This document shows positions 38,649-47,743 of a stretch of 64,000 nucleotides of DNA, one piece after another. The stretch is from JAMXLO01 sp963696645 (lineage in GTDB: Bacteria > Pseudomonadota > Alphaproteobacteria > Acetobacterales > Acetobacteraceae). Both the position numbers and the translations under genes were made by a program. Each line of letters begins with the position of its first letter. The stretch's first letter is position 1. The notes beneath the pieces are model-generated. The model was not told the DNA's origin, did no database searches, and worked only from the letters and a program-made list of their open reading frames with translations. The stretch is taken from the NCBI GenBank assembly GCA_963696645.1, contig CAVOKY010000007.1, forward strand, positions 1,302,001 through 1,366,000, read 5' to 3'.

Positions 38649-40373
38649 ATGTACATCGAAGCCGTTCCGAATCGGAACTCGCCGCCCGCGATCCTGCTGC
38701 GCGAGAGCTACCGCGAAGGCGGCAAGGTGCGTAAGCGCACACTGTGCAATCTTTCCGACTGGCCCACCGCCCACATCGAGGGTCTGCGCGGCGTGCTCAA
38801 GGGCGGCACGGTCATCCCCGCCGAGCGTGATGCCTTCACCGTCATCCGCAGCCTGCCGCACGGCCACGTCGCCGCCGCGCTCGGCACCGCGCGCAACATC
38901 GGCCTCGACCGCATCCTCGGCCCTGCTGGCGATCGCTGCCGCGACCTTGTCCTCGCCCTGCTGGTCAGTCGCATCCTCGATCCCGCATCCAAGCTCGCCG
39001 CCGCCCGTGCGCTGTCGCCCGCCACCGCCGCATCGAGCCTCGGCGAACTGCTCGGCCTCGGCGAGGTCGATGAGGACGAACTCTACGCCGCGCTGGACTG
39101 GCTGCTGGAGCGCCAGCCCGCGATCGAGGCCACGCTGGCCAAACGCCATCTCACCAACGGCACGCTGGTGCTGTACGACGTGTCGTCGAGCTACATGGAG
39201 GGGCGATGCTGCCCGCTCGCCAAGCGTGGCTACAGCCGCGACGGCAAGAAGGGCACGCTGCAGATTGTCTACGGCCTGCTCTGCGCCCCCGACGGTTGTC
39301 CGGTTGCCATCGAGGTGTTCGACGGCAACACCGCCGATCCGATGACGCTGGCAACACAGGTCGAGAAGCTCAAGCAGCGCTTCCATCTCGACCATGTCGT
39401 GCTGGTCGGCGACCGCGGCATGATCACCCAGGCGCGCATCACCGAGGACATCAAATCGGCAGGCCTGGACTGGATCTCCTCGCTGCGCGCGCCGGCGATC
39501 AAGGCGCTGGTGGAAAGCGGTGCCTTGCAGCTCTCGCTGTTCGATCAGCGCGACATGGCCTCCATCACCGCGCCCGAATTCCCCGGCGAGCGCCTGGTGG
39601 TCTGCCGCAACCCCGATCTCGCCGCCGAGCGCACCCGCAAGCGCGAAGAACTGCTTGCCGCCACTGAGCGCGACCTTGCCCGCATCCAGGCCGCCGTCGC
39701 CCGCAAGCGCGATCCGCTGCGCGGCACCGCCGAGATCGCGCTCGCGGTCGGCAAGGTGATCAACAAGCATAAGATGGCCAAGCATTTCGATCTCGACATC
39801 ACCGATGCCACCTTCAGCTTCGCACGCAAGACCGCCGAGATTGCCGCCGAGGCGGCGACCGACGGCGTCTATGTCATCCGCACCAGCCTGCCAGCGGAGA
39901 CCTTCGACGACGCAGAAACAGTGCGCAGCTACAAGTCCCTCGCCCTGGTGGAACGGGCCTTTCGCTGCATCAAAACCGTCGATCTGCACGTCCGCCCGGT
40001 CTATCACCGATTGGCCGATCGGGTCCGCGCGCATGTCTTCCTCTGCATGCTGGCCTATTACCTCGAATGGCACATGCGTCAGCGCCTGGCACCGATGCTG
40101 TTCGACGACACCGACAAGGAGGCCGCCGAAGCAATGCGCTCGAGCGTGGTGGCAAAGGCGCAGCGCTCACCGGCCGCTGTCGCCAAGCAGACCACAGGCC
40201 TGACCGAGGACGGCCTGCCGGTGCACAGCTTCCACTCGCTGCTGGCCGATCTCGCGACCTTGGTGCGCAATACTGTCATCACCGCGATCACACCGAATTA
40301 TCCACTCACCGTGCTGACCAGACCGACACCGATCCAGCACAAGGCATTCGACCTCCTCGGTATCACGCTGTAG
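38649..40373 (+). CDS. IS1634-family transposase
   Basis: An intact DDE transposase of 574 residues starting MYIEAVPNRNSPPAILLRES. It has the IS1634-type N-terminal block, LTNGTLVLYDVSSSYMEGR (first Asp), HVVLVGDRGMITQARI (second Asp) and the C-terminal YKSLALVERAFRCIKTVDLH with the catalytic Glu, then PVYHRLADRVRAHVFLCMLA. The element's exact ends and target duplication could not be defined by eye; weak inverted similarity lies near 38610 and 40385. It is probably a complete element. Confidence 0.92.
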   Translation: MYIEAVPNRNSPPAILLRESYREGGKVRKRTLCNLSDWPTAHIEGLRGVLKGGTVIPAERDAFTVIRSLPHGHVAAALGTARNIGLDRILGPAGDRCRDLVLALLVSRILDPASKLAAARALSPATAASSLGELLGLGEVDEDELYAALDWLLERQPAIEATLAKRHLTNGTLVLYDVSSSYMEGRCCPLAKRGYSRDGKKGTLQIVYGLLCAPDGCPVAIEVFDGNTADPMTLATQVEKLKQRFHLDHVVLVGDRGMITQARITEDIKSAGLDWISSLRAPAIKALVESGALQLSLFDQRDMASITAPEFPGERLVVCRNPDLAAERTRKREELLAATERDLARIQAAVARKRDPLRGTAEIALAVGKVINKHKMAKHFDLDITDATFSFARKTAEIAAEAATDGVYVIRTSLPAETFDDAETVRSYKSLALVERAFRCIKTVDLHVRPVYHRLADRVRAHVFLCMLAYYLEWHMRQRLAPMLFDDTDKEAAEAMRSSVVAKAQRSPAAVAKQTTGLTEDGLPVHSFHSLLADLATLVRNTVITAITPNYPLTVLTRPTPIQHKAFDLLGITL

Positions 40374-40573
40374 CCAGTAACACAGCTCGCCGCGACGCAT
40401 TCTGCCGACAATTCAAGACCTTGCGCGTGTTCGCATTCAGGAAGCTCGGACTAGGAGATGGAACAGGGCGTAATAGGCTGCCGACACTGCACGGCGCAGA
40501 CTGGCCTGCTTCGGTTTCTTGGTTTCGCGCGTCGCTAGGTGCGATGCCTGATCCAGCAGATCGTGATGGAGCG

Positions 40574-40888
40574 TCACTCGGTCACGATCTCAACGTAGGG
40601 CCATCGCTCGGTATCGCTGCGGAGGATTTCCGCCCGCACTTCGCTGGTAATCCTTTGAAGGTCTGCAATCTTCTCCTTTGAAGGTTTGAGATCATCGCTG
40701 GCGACGAAGGTAATCCACACGGCAGGCGCTCCCTCAGAATCCTCTCCGAAGTGAAATTCCACCCGTAGAACGCCGGACGGTAGACCGCCCAGTTTTCGAA
40801 CGATGTCGTGGACGAGCCGAGCCTCCTCACCAGTCGCGGCGCCCGTCGGGACCTCCTCATCATGTCCCGTGTTCGGGGTGTCAACCAT
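40574..40888 (-). CDS. hypothetical small protein
   Basis: A 104-residue acidic protein (MVDTPNTGHDEEVPTGAATG). The middle is a clear alpha/beta pattern (GVLRVEFHFGEDSEGAPAVW, ITFVASDDLKPSKEKIADL). Its style resembles small island proteins often paired with toxins or nucleotidyltransferases, but no partner is seen next to it. No function assigned. Confidence 0.6.
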   Translation of the reverse strand: MVDTPNTGHDEEVPTGAATGEEARLVHDIVRKLGGLPSGVLRVEFHFGEDSEGAPAVWITFVASDDLKPSKEKIADLQRITSEVRAEILRSDTERWPYVEIVTE

Positions 40889-40948
40889 GCGTTACTTTAG
40901 CTGATTGGCGGCCCAAACGAAACCCGCCTCTGCTGAGTGTGGCTGGGC

Positions 40949-41128
40949 TTAGCTAGTGCGGGTGTAAGTTGTGTTGCCTGAGCGGGTAGAGACCGTGGTT
41001 CTGGGCTTCTTGCCAGCACCACTCGTGCGAGTGACGGTCGTGTTCCCCGATTTAGTTCGCGTCGTTAATCGGGTCCCGCTCTTGGTGGACCGAACGGTGT
41101 AGTGTGTCCCACCAGACTTCTTGGCCAC
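40949..41128 (-). CDS. small Thr/Arg-rich repeat protein
   Basis: 59 residues from a GTG at 41126-41128 with AGGAG 8 nt upstream. The sequence consists of imperfect repeats of the type KSGNTTVTRTSG and RSGNTTYTRTS and is strongly basic, so nucleic-acid contact is plausible. No family recognised. Confidence 0.5.
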   Translation of the reverse strand: MAKKSGGTHYTVRSTKSGTRLTTRTKSGNTTVTRTSGAGKKPRTTVSTRSGNTTYTRTS

Positions 41129-41342
41129 GGCTTTGTCTCCTACGTATTGCTCTGACAATATTACCGATCCGGCCCGGATGAGTGCAACCAAATTGGCCGG
41201 GCGAAATGGGGCGTGGCGGCGGGCCGCCCCAAGCGCCCGGCGCGCAAGGACTTTTCACCAGAATTCAAGAATTATGCAAAGTTTGCTGGCCATTGATATG
41301 ATTAGCCTTTTCCTTTGCATAAATTAGCGCCATAAGTAGGGC

Positions 41343-41891
41343 ATGATTTACGGGTATGCGCGGGTATCGACGGACGGCCAGAGCGTGGCGGCGCAGGTCG
41401 CCGCCTTGCAGGCTGCCGGCGCGGGCAAGGTGTTCCGGGAAGTGGCGAGCGGAGCCAAGACCGACCGGGCGCAACTTCGAAAGGCGATTGCCGCCCTCCA
41501 TGCCGGTGACGTGTTGATGGTGACGCGGCTCGACCGACTGGCTCGGTCCACCCGAGACCTGCTGAACACGCTGGCAGCGATCACCGACAGCAAAGCCGGT
41601 TTCCGCTCGCTGGGCGACACATGGGCCGACACCACGACGGCGCATGGGCGGCTGATGCTCACGGTGCTCGGAGGGCTAGCGGAGTTCGAGCGCGAGCTCA
41701 TTCGCGCCCGCACTGGCGAAGGCCGGGCCCGGGCCGTCGCCCGGGGCCAGAAAATGGGGCGCCCGCCCAAGCTCACCCCGCACCAGCAGCGCGAGGCGTT
41801 TAAGCGCCGTGACCACGGCGGAGAATCGCTCGCTGACATCGGCCGCAGCTACAACGTCAGCGGGGCGACGATTTCCCGGCTGATGCCGTAG
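41343..41891 (+). CDS. serine recombinase (resolvase/invertase type)
   Basis: An intact 182-residue small serine recombinase. The catalytic serine is in GYARVSTDGQS; LMVTRLDRLARSTRDLLN and GGLAEFERELIRARTGEGRA are diagnostic; the C-terminal helix-turn-helix is GGESLADIGRSYNVSGATIS. Such enzymes resolve cointegrates or invert short segments. It stands alone between two small genes of an island; no paired res or inversion site was recognised. Confidence 0.93.
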   Translation: MIYGYARVSTDGQSVAAQVAALQAAGAGKVFREVASGAKTDRAQLRKAIAALHAGDVLMVTRLDRLARSTRDLLNTLAAITDSKAGFRSLGDTWADTTTAHGRLMLTVLGGLAEFERELIRARTGEGRARAVARGQKMGRPPKLTPHQQREAFKRRDHGGESLADIGRSYNVSGATISRLMP

Positions 41892-41967
41892 TAACCACGG
41901 AACCAGGTCACTGGGTGGCGGCGCCAGAACATGCCATGTCAGTCTGACGGTGTGGCATAGGCCGCAA

Positions 41968-42792
41968 CTACGGCATCTTCAGTAAGCTGCCCATTCGAGT
42001 GCGCTCGCAATTGGCAAACCCGAACAGTGTACCGCCTAGTGCATCGCTCGCTTGCTCGATGGCGCGCTGGTTGCCCTGCTCTACAAACACTAACCGGACT
42101 TCTCGTGGCACAGCGCGCTCAACCTCGGACGACGGCATCTGCCTCTGCCGTCTGATCCCCTCGATCGCGTCGCCCCCCATCCGGTGGAACTTTTCCGCCA
42201 ACGGCAACAGCGTTTCGCGTAACCGGATCACATGCTCTTCGGCAGCCAGTCCATGAATATCCTCCGGTCTGGCGCCGAATTGCTTCTTCCACCTGGCTCG
42301 AAGCGTCGGCTGCCCGAACATCTCGCTTTCGATGATCAGCGCCGTGTTGCCGATGATCGATTGGATCCGCATCGCGTTGGCGAAAGCGATCACCGCCATG
42401 TCGATGAGCACATAGTCCGCCATCGATACCGCCTTCACCTCCTCGATCAGGCCACGGCGGATCGCGAGGAGCATACCTGTAAGGGCAGGATCGATCAGCC
42501 GGTCGGCCCCAAGGTGGTCCATCAGCGACCGACCAGACCGATAGTCGTCCAGGGATCGGTCGATCATGTCCTCCCACTTTCCTGGATCCCCGAACAGCGG
42601 CGAGTTACGCATTGAGCGGGCGCACGACTGAGCGTCCTGGCGAAGCGCTGCGTGGACACGGTTCCAGTAATCGCGGCGTTCGTGTGCACGGGCCTCGATA
42701 GCTGCGACTTCCTCTGCTGTCAGGGCCGGGAAGGGGTCATCGGAGGGCGTTCCCAAACTCGGCTCAGGACCGACGGATTGCTGTTGTCGCAT
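41968..42792 (-). CDS. hypothetical integrative-element protein
   Basis: A 274-residue protein, last gene of a three-gene set joined by ATGA overlaps. It begins MRQQQSVGPEPSLGTPSDDP and is mostly helical (LTAEEVAAIEARAHERRDYW, DYVLIDMAVIAFANAMRIQS). No catalytic motif is visible. The partner upstream is an HGG-motif protein; such pairs occur in integrative elements and phages. Function unknown. Confidence 0.7.
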   Translation of the reverse strand: MRQQQSVGPEPSLGTPSDDPFPALTAEEVAAIEARAHERRDYWNRVHAALRQDAQSCARSMRNSPLFGDPGKWEDMIDRSLDDYRSGRSLMDHLGADRLIDPALTGMLLAIRRGLIEEVKAVSMADYVLIDMAVIAFANAMRIQSIIGNTALIIESEMFGQPTLRARWKKQFGARPEDIHGLAAEEHVIRLRETLLPLAEKFHRMGGDAIEGIRRQRQMPSSEVERAVPREVRLVFVEQGNQRAIEQASDALGGTLFGFANCERTRMGSLLKMP

Positions 42793-43100
42793 CACGCATC
42801 CTCTTCCACCATTTTCCTCGCCTCGCGCAGCAGCACCCGGACTGCCTTGCGTTGGGCGTTCGCCTCGTTCGTCGCTCCGCCGTGACGCCAGGCGCCGTTG
42901 CGCTGTCCCGAAGGAGCGCCCGCGCGCCCACCGTGCAGAATGCACCTGCCGTTCCGGGCGTTGCCGATCCGCCGGCAAGGTGCACCTGACCGGGTCTTTG
43001 CTCCACACCGCGGCATGGTGGCGAAAGGATTCGTCGGCGCGGTGGTCGACGACACTCCTTCGTCCCGATCCGCCGGATTGGCCTCCGAAATGTTGCTCAC
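42792..43100 (-). CDS. HGG-motif zinc-finger-like protein
   Basis: A 102-residue protein with CGAKTRSGAPCRRIGNARNG followed by RCILHGGRAGAPSGQRNGAW, the Cys/His-containing module seen in HGGxSTG proteins of phages and islands. The tail is basic. Start at 43100 overlaps the upstream gene by 4 nt and its stop overlaps the next start (ATGA), so the three are co-translated. Confidence 0.75.
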   Translation of the reverse strand: MSNISEANPADRDEGVSSTTAPTNPFATMPRCGAKTRSGAPCRRIGNARNGRCILHGGRAGAPSGQRNGAWRHGGATNEANAQRKAVRVLLREARKMVEEDA

Positions 43101-43630
43101 CCCCTACCCCCCTGCCGTGCATCGACGGCAATCACGGCCTGTGCGCCCGGCTCTACGGTCAGTCGCTCGACCACCACGCGCTGGGTCGTAACCTTGCCTC
43201 GCCCGATGTCGAGGCTCTGCTTGAGCTGCGCAAAAGCCCTCGTCGCTTTCATTGAAAGACCCAGATACATTGCTCGGCCGCCTGGGCTCTGTGCCGGGTG
43301 CATCGCGCGACGGGCGCAATCATGTGCAGCGTGGTGCGTAGCAGCCATTAGTGTCGCCGTCATCGCCTCGATGGTATCTTTGGGGCCGATGCCGCGGATG
43401 AAGCCTAACGCCTCATTGATCAACGCTGGATCGATCGGTTGCGAGGTATCGGGCTGGATTGCGCCGAGAAGCTGGCTCAGTAGGCGGGCGGCGACGGCCG
43501 GATCTGTGACCCCGAACACGGCACAAAGGTCCGACGGCTCAATCTCCAGCGCGACCTGCCCTTTGATGTACCGCGGGTGTGCGACCTTTGGTGTGGGGGC
43601 TTTGATTGGGGGAGACTCAATTTCCGTCAT
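43097..43630 (-). CDS. hypothetical element protein, intact copy A of duplicated gene
   Basis: A 177-residue protein starting MTEIESPPIKAPTPKVAHPR at 43630. Its core (DPAVAARLLSQLLGAIQPDT, ALINEALGFIRGIGPKDTIE, AMTATLMAATHHAAHDCARR) is helical and soluble. The natural C-terminus is RLTVEPGAQAVIAVDARQGG. It heads the operon with the HGG protein. A second, broken copy sits 893 bp upstream. Iteron-like repeats lie directly before its start. Confidence 0.75.
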   Translation of the reverse strand: MTEIESPPIKAPTPKVAHPRYIKGQVALEIEPSDLCAVFGVTDPAVAARLLSQLLGAIQPDTSQPIDPALINEALGFIRGIGPKDTIEAMTATLMAATHHAAHDCARRAMHPAQSPGGRAMYLGLSMKATRAFAQLKQSLDIGRGKVTTQRVVVERLTVEPGAQAVIAVDARQGGRG

Positions 43631-43804
43631 GGCCCTCCATCCCATCGAACCACGGTCGGCCCTGCATGACTGGTCCATCAGCGGTGCCAACAAAAATAGG
43701 AGACGTGCAGAGACGGCGCAGGCGGGTGCAGCATGCATCGCCTTCTCTGGGTGTGGGCGCGCACTTGCGGTGTGCGCCCACACCCCCGTAGGGGGGCGAA
43801 ATTC

Positions 43805-43985
43805 CCTCAACTCCTCAACTTCGTTTTTTCCAATCAGATCAGTCGCTTGGCAAGTTGAGGAAGTTGAGGAGGAAGTTGCGGTGCCCTCAACTTCCACAAG
43901 TCGCAACCCATTGAATTGACATGCAATAAGTTGAGGGAAGTTGGGGAGTTGAGGAAGTTGAGGAACCTCAACATGTAAGTTGAGG
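43805..43985. repeat. iteron-like array of AGTTGAGG, copy A
   Basis: Nine exact copies of AGTTGAGG or its complement in 181 bp, at 43805, 43813 and 43885 (complement) and 43853, 43862, 43929, 43947, 43956 and 43978 (direct), with further degenerate copies; several are spaced 8-9 bp. It lies between the primase-helicase gene and the 177-residue protein gene, the kind of place where a replication origin or operator would be. Confidence 0.75.
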
Positions 43986-44013
43986 TCCGCCTCGAAGGGC
44001 AATGATCGGTGGG

Positions 44014-44522
44014 TCATGCCTGACCCTCCCCGTCCGCGTAGACCCACAAGTTGGGGTTCTCGACCACCACGCGCTGGGTCGTAACCTTGCCTCGCCCGAT
44101 GTCGAGGCTCTGCTTGAGCTGCGCAAAAGCCCTCGTCGCTTTCATTGAAAGACCCAGATACATTGCTCGGCCGCCTGGGCTCTGTGCCGGGTGCATCGCG
44201 CGACGGGCGCAATCATGTGCAGCGTGGTGCGTAGCAGCCATTAGTGTCGCCGTCATCGCCTCGATGGTATCTTTGGGGCCGATGCCGCGGATGAAGCCTA
44301 ACGCCTCATTGATCAACGCTGGATCGATCGGTTGCGAGGTATCGGGCTGGATTGCGCCGAGAAGCTGGCTCAGTAGGCGGGCGGCGACGGCCGGATCTGT
44401 GACCCCGAACACGGCACAAAGGTCCGACGGCTCAATCTCCAGCGCGACCTGCCCTTTGATGTACCGCGGGTGTGCGACCTTTGGTGTGGGGGCTTTGATT
44501 GGGGGAGATCAATTTCCGTCAT
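44014..44522 (-). pseudogene. broken copy B of the 177-residue element protein
   Basis: The ATG at 44520-44522 starts MTEIDLPQSKPPHQ, already out of frame because of the one-base deletion relative to copy A. The native frame resumes as MFGVTDPAVAARLLSQLLGA and is fused at VTTQRVVVE to NPNLWVYADGEGQA, the C-terminus of the primase gene, by the duplication junction. It is a by-product of the tandem duplication. Confidence 0.8.
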
Positions 44523-44697
44523 GGCCCTCCATCCCATCGAACCACGGTCGGCCCTGCATGACTGGTCCATCAGCGGTGCCAACAAAAATAGGAGACGTGC
44601 AGAGACGGCGCAGGCGGGTGCAGCATGCATCGCCTTCTCTGGGTGTGGGCGCGCACTTGCGGTGTGCGCCCACACCCCCCGTAGGGGGGCGAAATTC

Positions 44698-44878
44698 CCT
44701 CAACTCCTCAACTTCGTTTTTTCCAATCAGATCAGTCGCTTGGCAAGTTGAGGAAGTTGAGGAGGAAGTTGCGGTGCCCTCAACTTCCACGAGTCGCAAC
44801 CCATTGAATTGACATGCAATAAGTTGAGGGAAGTTGGGGAGTTGAGGAAGTTGAGGAACCTCAACATGTAAGTTGAGG
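44698..44878. repeat. iteron-like array of AGTTGAGG, copy B
   Basis: The same array displaced by 893 bp, immediately downstream of the primase-helicase stop at 44907. Confidence 0.75.
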
Positions 44879-44906
44879 TCCGCCTCGAAGGGCAATGATC
44901 GGTGGG

Positions 44907-47588
44907 TCATGCCTGACCCTCCCCGTCCGCGTAGACCCACAAGTTGGGGTTCTCGACCGGCAAGCACACGCCATTTCGGGAGCACTTGTAGTGGCTCGGC
45001 AGAACCCGCCGGACCGTGGTCTCGATCTCCCCGGTCTCGGGAGAGATCGTTTCAACAGGTGGCCCGAACTGCATCCCCTCGACACATAGATAGCCGAACG
45101 GTGATCGGCTCGCGGAGTAGCCAAATGCCCGTGCGTCTCGGATAAACTTGACATAGCCCTTGGTGGCAAGCACTCCGATGCGCTCACGAATCGTGTGCAT
45201 GCCGCCTAGCCCGGCATGATTCTCGAATTGTTCGGCAAAGTGCAGCGCGGTGTACAGCTTGCTGGCCAGAGCCTCGTCGTAGATCAGTTGGAGGATGGCG
45301 TCGTGCTTGCGCCTCCGCTCGGCATCCAGCCGCGCGCCGAAGTCCTTGCGTACGAGTCGTTCGCCGCTGCGGTCCAGTTGGACCCAGTGACCGGCCACCT
45401 TGTCGATGATCATGGGATCGAGACCTGGGCCGTTGCGAAGTTCGATGTGCAGTTCGCGTTCCGGTCGCTTCTCGTCAGGCCGAAACATGACCAGGCCAGA
45501 TGTATAGAAGCTCCGGAGCGTGCTCGCTCCAGACAGAGCCATGAAAGGGTCCTCCGCCAGTTCCTTCTTGCTCATTTTCTTTGTGTGGTGACAGAGAATG
45601 AGACCGCATTCCGGCGCGACTTCATCACGAAGAGCCTCAATCCGCGCTTGCAGGAAGAACAGCATTGCTGTGTTGCTATTCTCACCCTCACCGCTGGGAC
45701 CACCATCGAATAGGTTGCGGAGCGGATCGATGGCGATGATGTCGGGCGGCTGGTCGCCGCAACGCGCCCGGATCACGACAGTGACAGCGGCCAGGCCTTT
45801 TTCGTCCAACAGGAGGCGCAGCCGAGGCGTGACGACCAGATTGTCTCGTGCTGCGGCCAGGGTTGCCGTGTCTAGTTGCATGCCCTGCAGTCGCTCGCGC
45901 AGGTAGTGGTACTGGATTTCAGCTTGCAGGTAGAACACGCGCAGCGGCCGTGGTGGTGTGTAACCGAGAAACGGCACGCCGGCGGCGGCATGGACAAGCA
46001 GATGGATCAGGAAGTCGCTCTTTCCGACCTTCGGCGCGCCGCCAAGCACGAGCAGTCCGCCGGGCGTAAGAAGCCGCGGCGCGATGAGATCGTCAGGCAT
46101 CGGGCTCGCGTCATCTAGCAGCTCACCCAGCGTGTAGGCAGGCAATGCTGCTCTGGTGGGCTCAGCTGACGGCTCTGACGCGTGCGAATGTTTGCTACTG
46201 GTCTCAGGTGCATTGGACTCGACGGTCAAGAATTTCGGATCGGTGAGATCGGGGATCTTCAGCCAGCCCCGCTCCAGCATCAACCTGGGGAACAGCAGCC
46301 TGTCCCTCCCGTCGCAATGCGCGTGCCGACAGTGATACACGAAGCCTTTGTTGTTCGCCTCGCTGGCGTTGATGACGAAGGTCGCACGGTCGGTGCCGGT
46401 GGTGGTGTGTGCGTCTTCGTTCACGCATCGGATGTGGTGGTGTGTGCCATCGGCGACGTACCCGACGAAGATATCTGGCGTGCGTGCCTTCAACGCTTTG
46501 ACGATTTCGAATCGTTTGCCGTGCGCCTTTGCCCATTGGCGGAGATCGATGATCTCCCCGGTTTTGGGATCGGTATAATTGCCGGTGTCCGCGCTGGTGT
46601 TGGGCATCGTTCCGAACAGTCCACCAGACTGCGTCGGCTTTTCGGGCGACGGCAAAGCCCAGATATCGCATTCAGTGCCTTCGATAACGCTGGCAACAGG
46701 TCTCCGGCCATCACCCGGATGTCGGGGGAGATAGAAAAGCCGCGATGTGTCGGTGCAGCTTTGGTCATGTGACAGCCCCAACGCCTCTGCTAGGGCTTCT
46801 ACGCGTTCCCTCCATACCGCGTTGGCCGTGTTCTGATCTGCAAAGTCTGCCGCTCGCCATGGGCGCGCGAGACGCAGGAGGATCCGGAACTTCGGGCAGG
46901 CGGCGTGCTCGAAGGCAACCTCTGTGTCGGTGACGTTGGAGACGCGCGCACCTTCGGCGACCCGTGGCAAATACCCCTTGTCGATCAGGAAGAGCCGCTC
47001 GGCGTCCGTCAAATGAATGGAAGAGAACTTGTCCCAGGCGGTCCTCTTTGCCACCGTCGTCGTGGTCAGATGTGAGTGCGTTGAATGAATGATTGCCGCC
47101 CACCCACACGCCCGAACTGCAGCGTCGATCTCCTCCAGCGTGTGCCCGCAATCCGAGTCAAGCACTACGACGTCGATCTGATCAGCGTCGGCCTTGTGTC
47201 TGCGTGTGCCGCGAAAGATCGCTGGGACGATGCACGAACCTTCCTTCGGACCGACTTCGTGCTTGGTCAATTTCTCGGCCAGCTCCGGCCACGTGACCGT
47301 GCGGCGGTCTGTCCAAATTCTCTGTGTCGATGCCTTGCCGAAGGTCAATGCAAGAACGGACCGGGCAGTGCTGGCAGGTTCAACGGCACCCGGCAGCGCC
47401 TCGCGCGGAAGAGCGTTCACTACGCACAGTTCCGGGGCGACTGTGCGTTCATATCGCCCTGTCCCGTACACCCGCCGCCAATGCTGCGAGCTGGCCATCG
47501 GTCTCGTACCAGTCGAGTGCATCCATGACGGTGACCTGGCCGTTCCGCGCAACTCGCCTCCCAGTGACGGCAATTGAGTATTGTCCAC
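44907..47588 (-). CDS. primase-helicase, RepA/AAA_25-type ATPase of an integrative element
   Basis: A long intact replication protein (893 residues from 47588; the ATG at 47498, MASSQHWRRVYGTGRYERTV, is a likely true start). The N-terminal half has DQIDVVVLDSDCGHTLEEID and FRILLRLARPWRAADFA, resembling primase-polymerase-type domains. The C-terminal half is a RepA-like hexameric ATPase: GGAPKVGKSDFLIHLLVHAA (Walker A), PDIIAIDPLRNLFDGGPSGE (Walker B), LILCHHTKKMSKKE. It would unwind and prime the element's DNA. Iteron-like repeats lie just downstream. Confidence 0.85.
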   Translation of the reverse strand: MDNTQLPSLGGELRGTARSPSWMHSTGTRPMASSQHWRRVYGTGRYERTVAPELCVVNALPREALPGAVEPASTARSVLALTFGKASTQRIWTDRRTVTWPELAEKLTKHEVGPKEGSCIVPAIFRGTRRHKADADQIDVVVLDSDCGHTLEEIDAAVRACGWAAIIHSTHSHLTTTTVAKRTAWDKFSSIHLTDAERLFLIDKGYLPRVAEGARVSNVTDTEVAFEHAACPKFRILLRLARPWRAADFADQNTANAVWRERVEALAEALGLSHDQSCTDTSRLFYLPRHPGDGRRPVASVIEGTECDIWALPSPEKPTQSGGLFGTMPNTSADTGNYTDPKTGEIIDLRQWAKAHGKRFEIVKALKARTPDIFVGYVADGTHHHIRCVNEDAHTTTGTDRATFVINASEANNKGFVYHCRHAHCDGRDRLLFPRLMLERGWLKIPDLTDPKFLTVESNAPETSSKHSHASEPSAEPTRAALPAYTLGELLDDASPMPDDLIAPRLLTPGGLLVLGGAPKVGKSDFLIHLLVHAAAGVPFLGYTPPRPLRVFYLQAEIQYHYLRERLQGMQLDTATLAAARDNLVVTPRLRLLLDEKGLAAVTVVIRARCGDQPPDIIAIDPLRNLFDGGPSGEGENSNTAMLFFLQARIEALRDEVAPECGLILCHHTKKMSKKELAEDPFMALSGASTLRSFYTSGLVMFRPDEKRPERELHIELRNGPGLDPMIIDKVAGHWVQLDRSGERLVRKDFGARLDAERRRKHDAILQLIYDEALASKLYTALHFAEQFENHAGLGGMHTIRERIGVLATKGYVKFIRDARAFGYSASRSPFGYLCVEGMQFGPPVETISPETGEIETTVRRVLPSHYKCSRNGVCLPVENPNLWVYADGEGQA

Positions 47589-47742
47589 TCCGAGCCCGGT
47601 GTATCGGCCTCAACGACGACGCCGGGCCTCCGGTGTTCCTTAACACCAGACTTCGTCTTGGGATGGGTCGCAGTTGCCATGGCCGACGGAACCGCGGCTT
47701 GCCGTTCCCGTCGGATTTCGCCGCCGCGTGGGCGGTATCCAT
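47449..47742 (-). CDS. small overlapping element protein, uncertain
   Basis: The ATG at 47742 follows the upstream stop by one base. The end (GRRVARNGQVTVMDALDWYE, TDGQLAALAAGVRDRAI) looks like real protein, while the middle looks shifted relative to a second frame that reads MATATHPKTKSGVKEHRRPG. Either a short gene overlaps the start of the primase gene or two small shifts have scrambled it. No function assigned. Confidence 0.35.
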   Translation of the reverse strand: MDTAHAAAKSDGNGKPRFRRPWQLRPIPRRSLVLRNTGGPASSLRPIHRARSGQYSIAVTGRRVARNGQVTVMDALDWYETDGQLAALAAGVRDRAI

Positions 47743-47743
47743 C

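Larger units (their letters stand above)
43167..44952. repeat. 893-bp tandem duplication (two copies)
   Basis: Copy A spans 43167-44059 and copy B 44060-44952. Matched landmarks keep a period of 893 bp: TCGACC at 43167, 44060 and 44953. The copies are nearly identical; differences seen are a one-base deletion in B (agactcaa to agatcaa near 44508), a one-base insertion in B (extra C in the run near 44680) and an A/G change near 44791. The unit contains most of the 177-residue protein gene, the repeat array and the last codons of the primase gene. Confidence 0.9.

Noticed and set aside
38601..40073. 490-codon open frame on the minus strand
   Set aside because: Antisense to the complete IS1634-family transposase.
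43805..44878. Repeat arrays considered as a CRISPR locus
   Set aside because: Units are only 8 bp, occur in both orientations with irregular spacing and no spacers of constant length, and no cas genes lie nearby.
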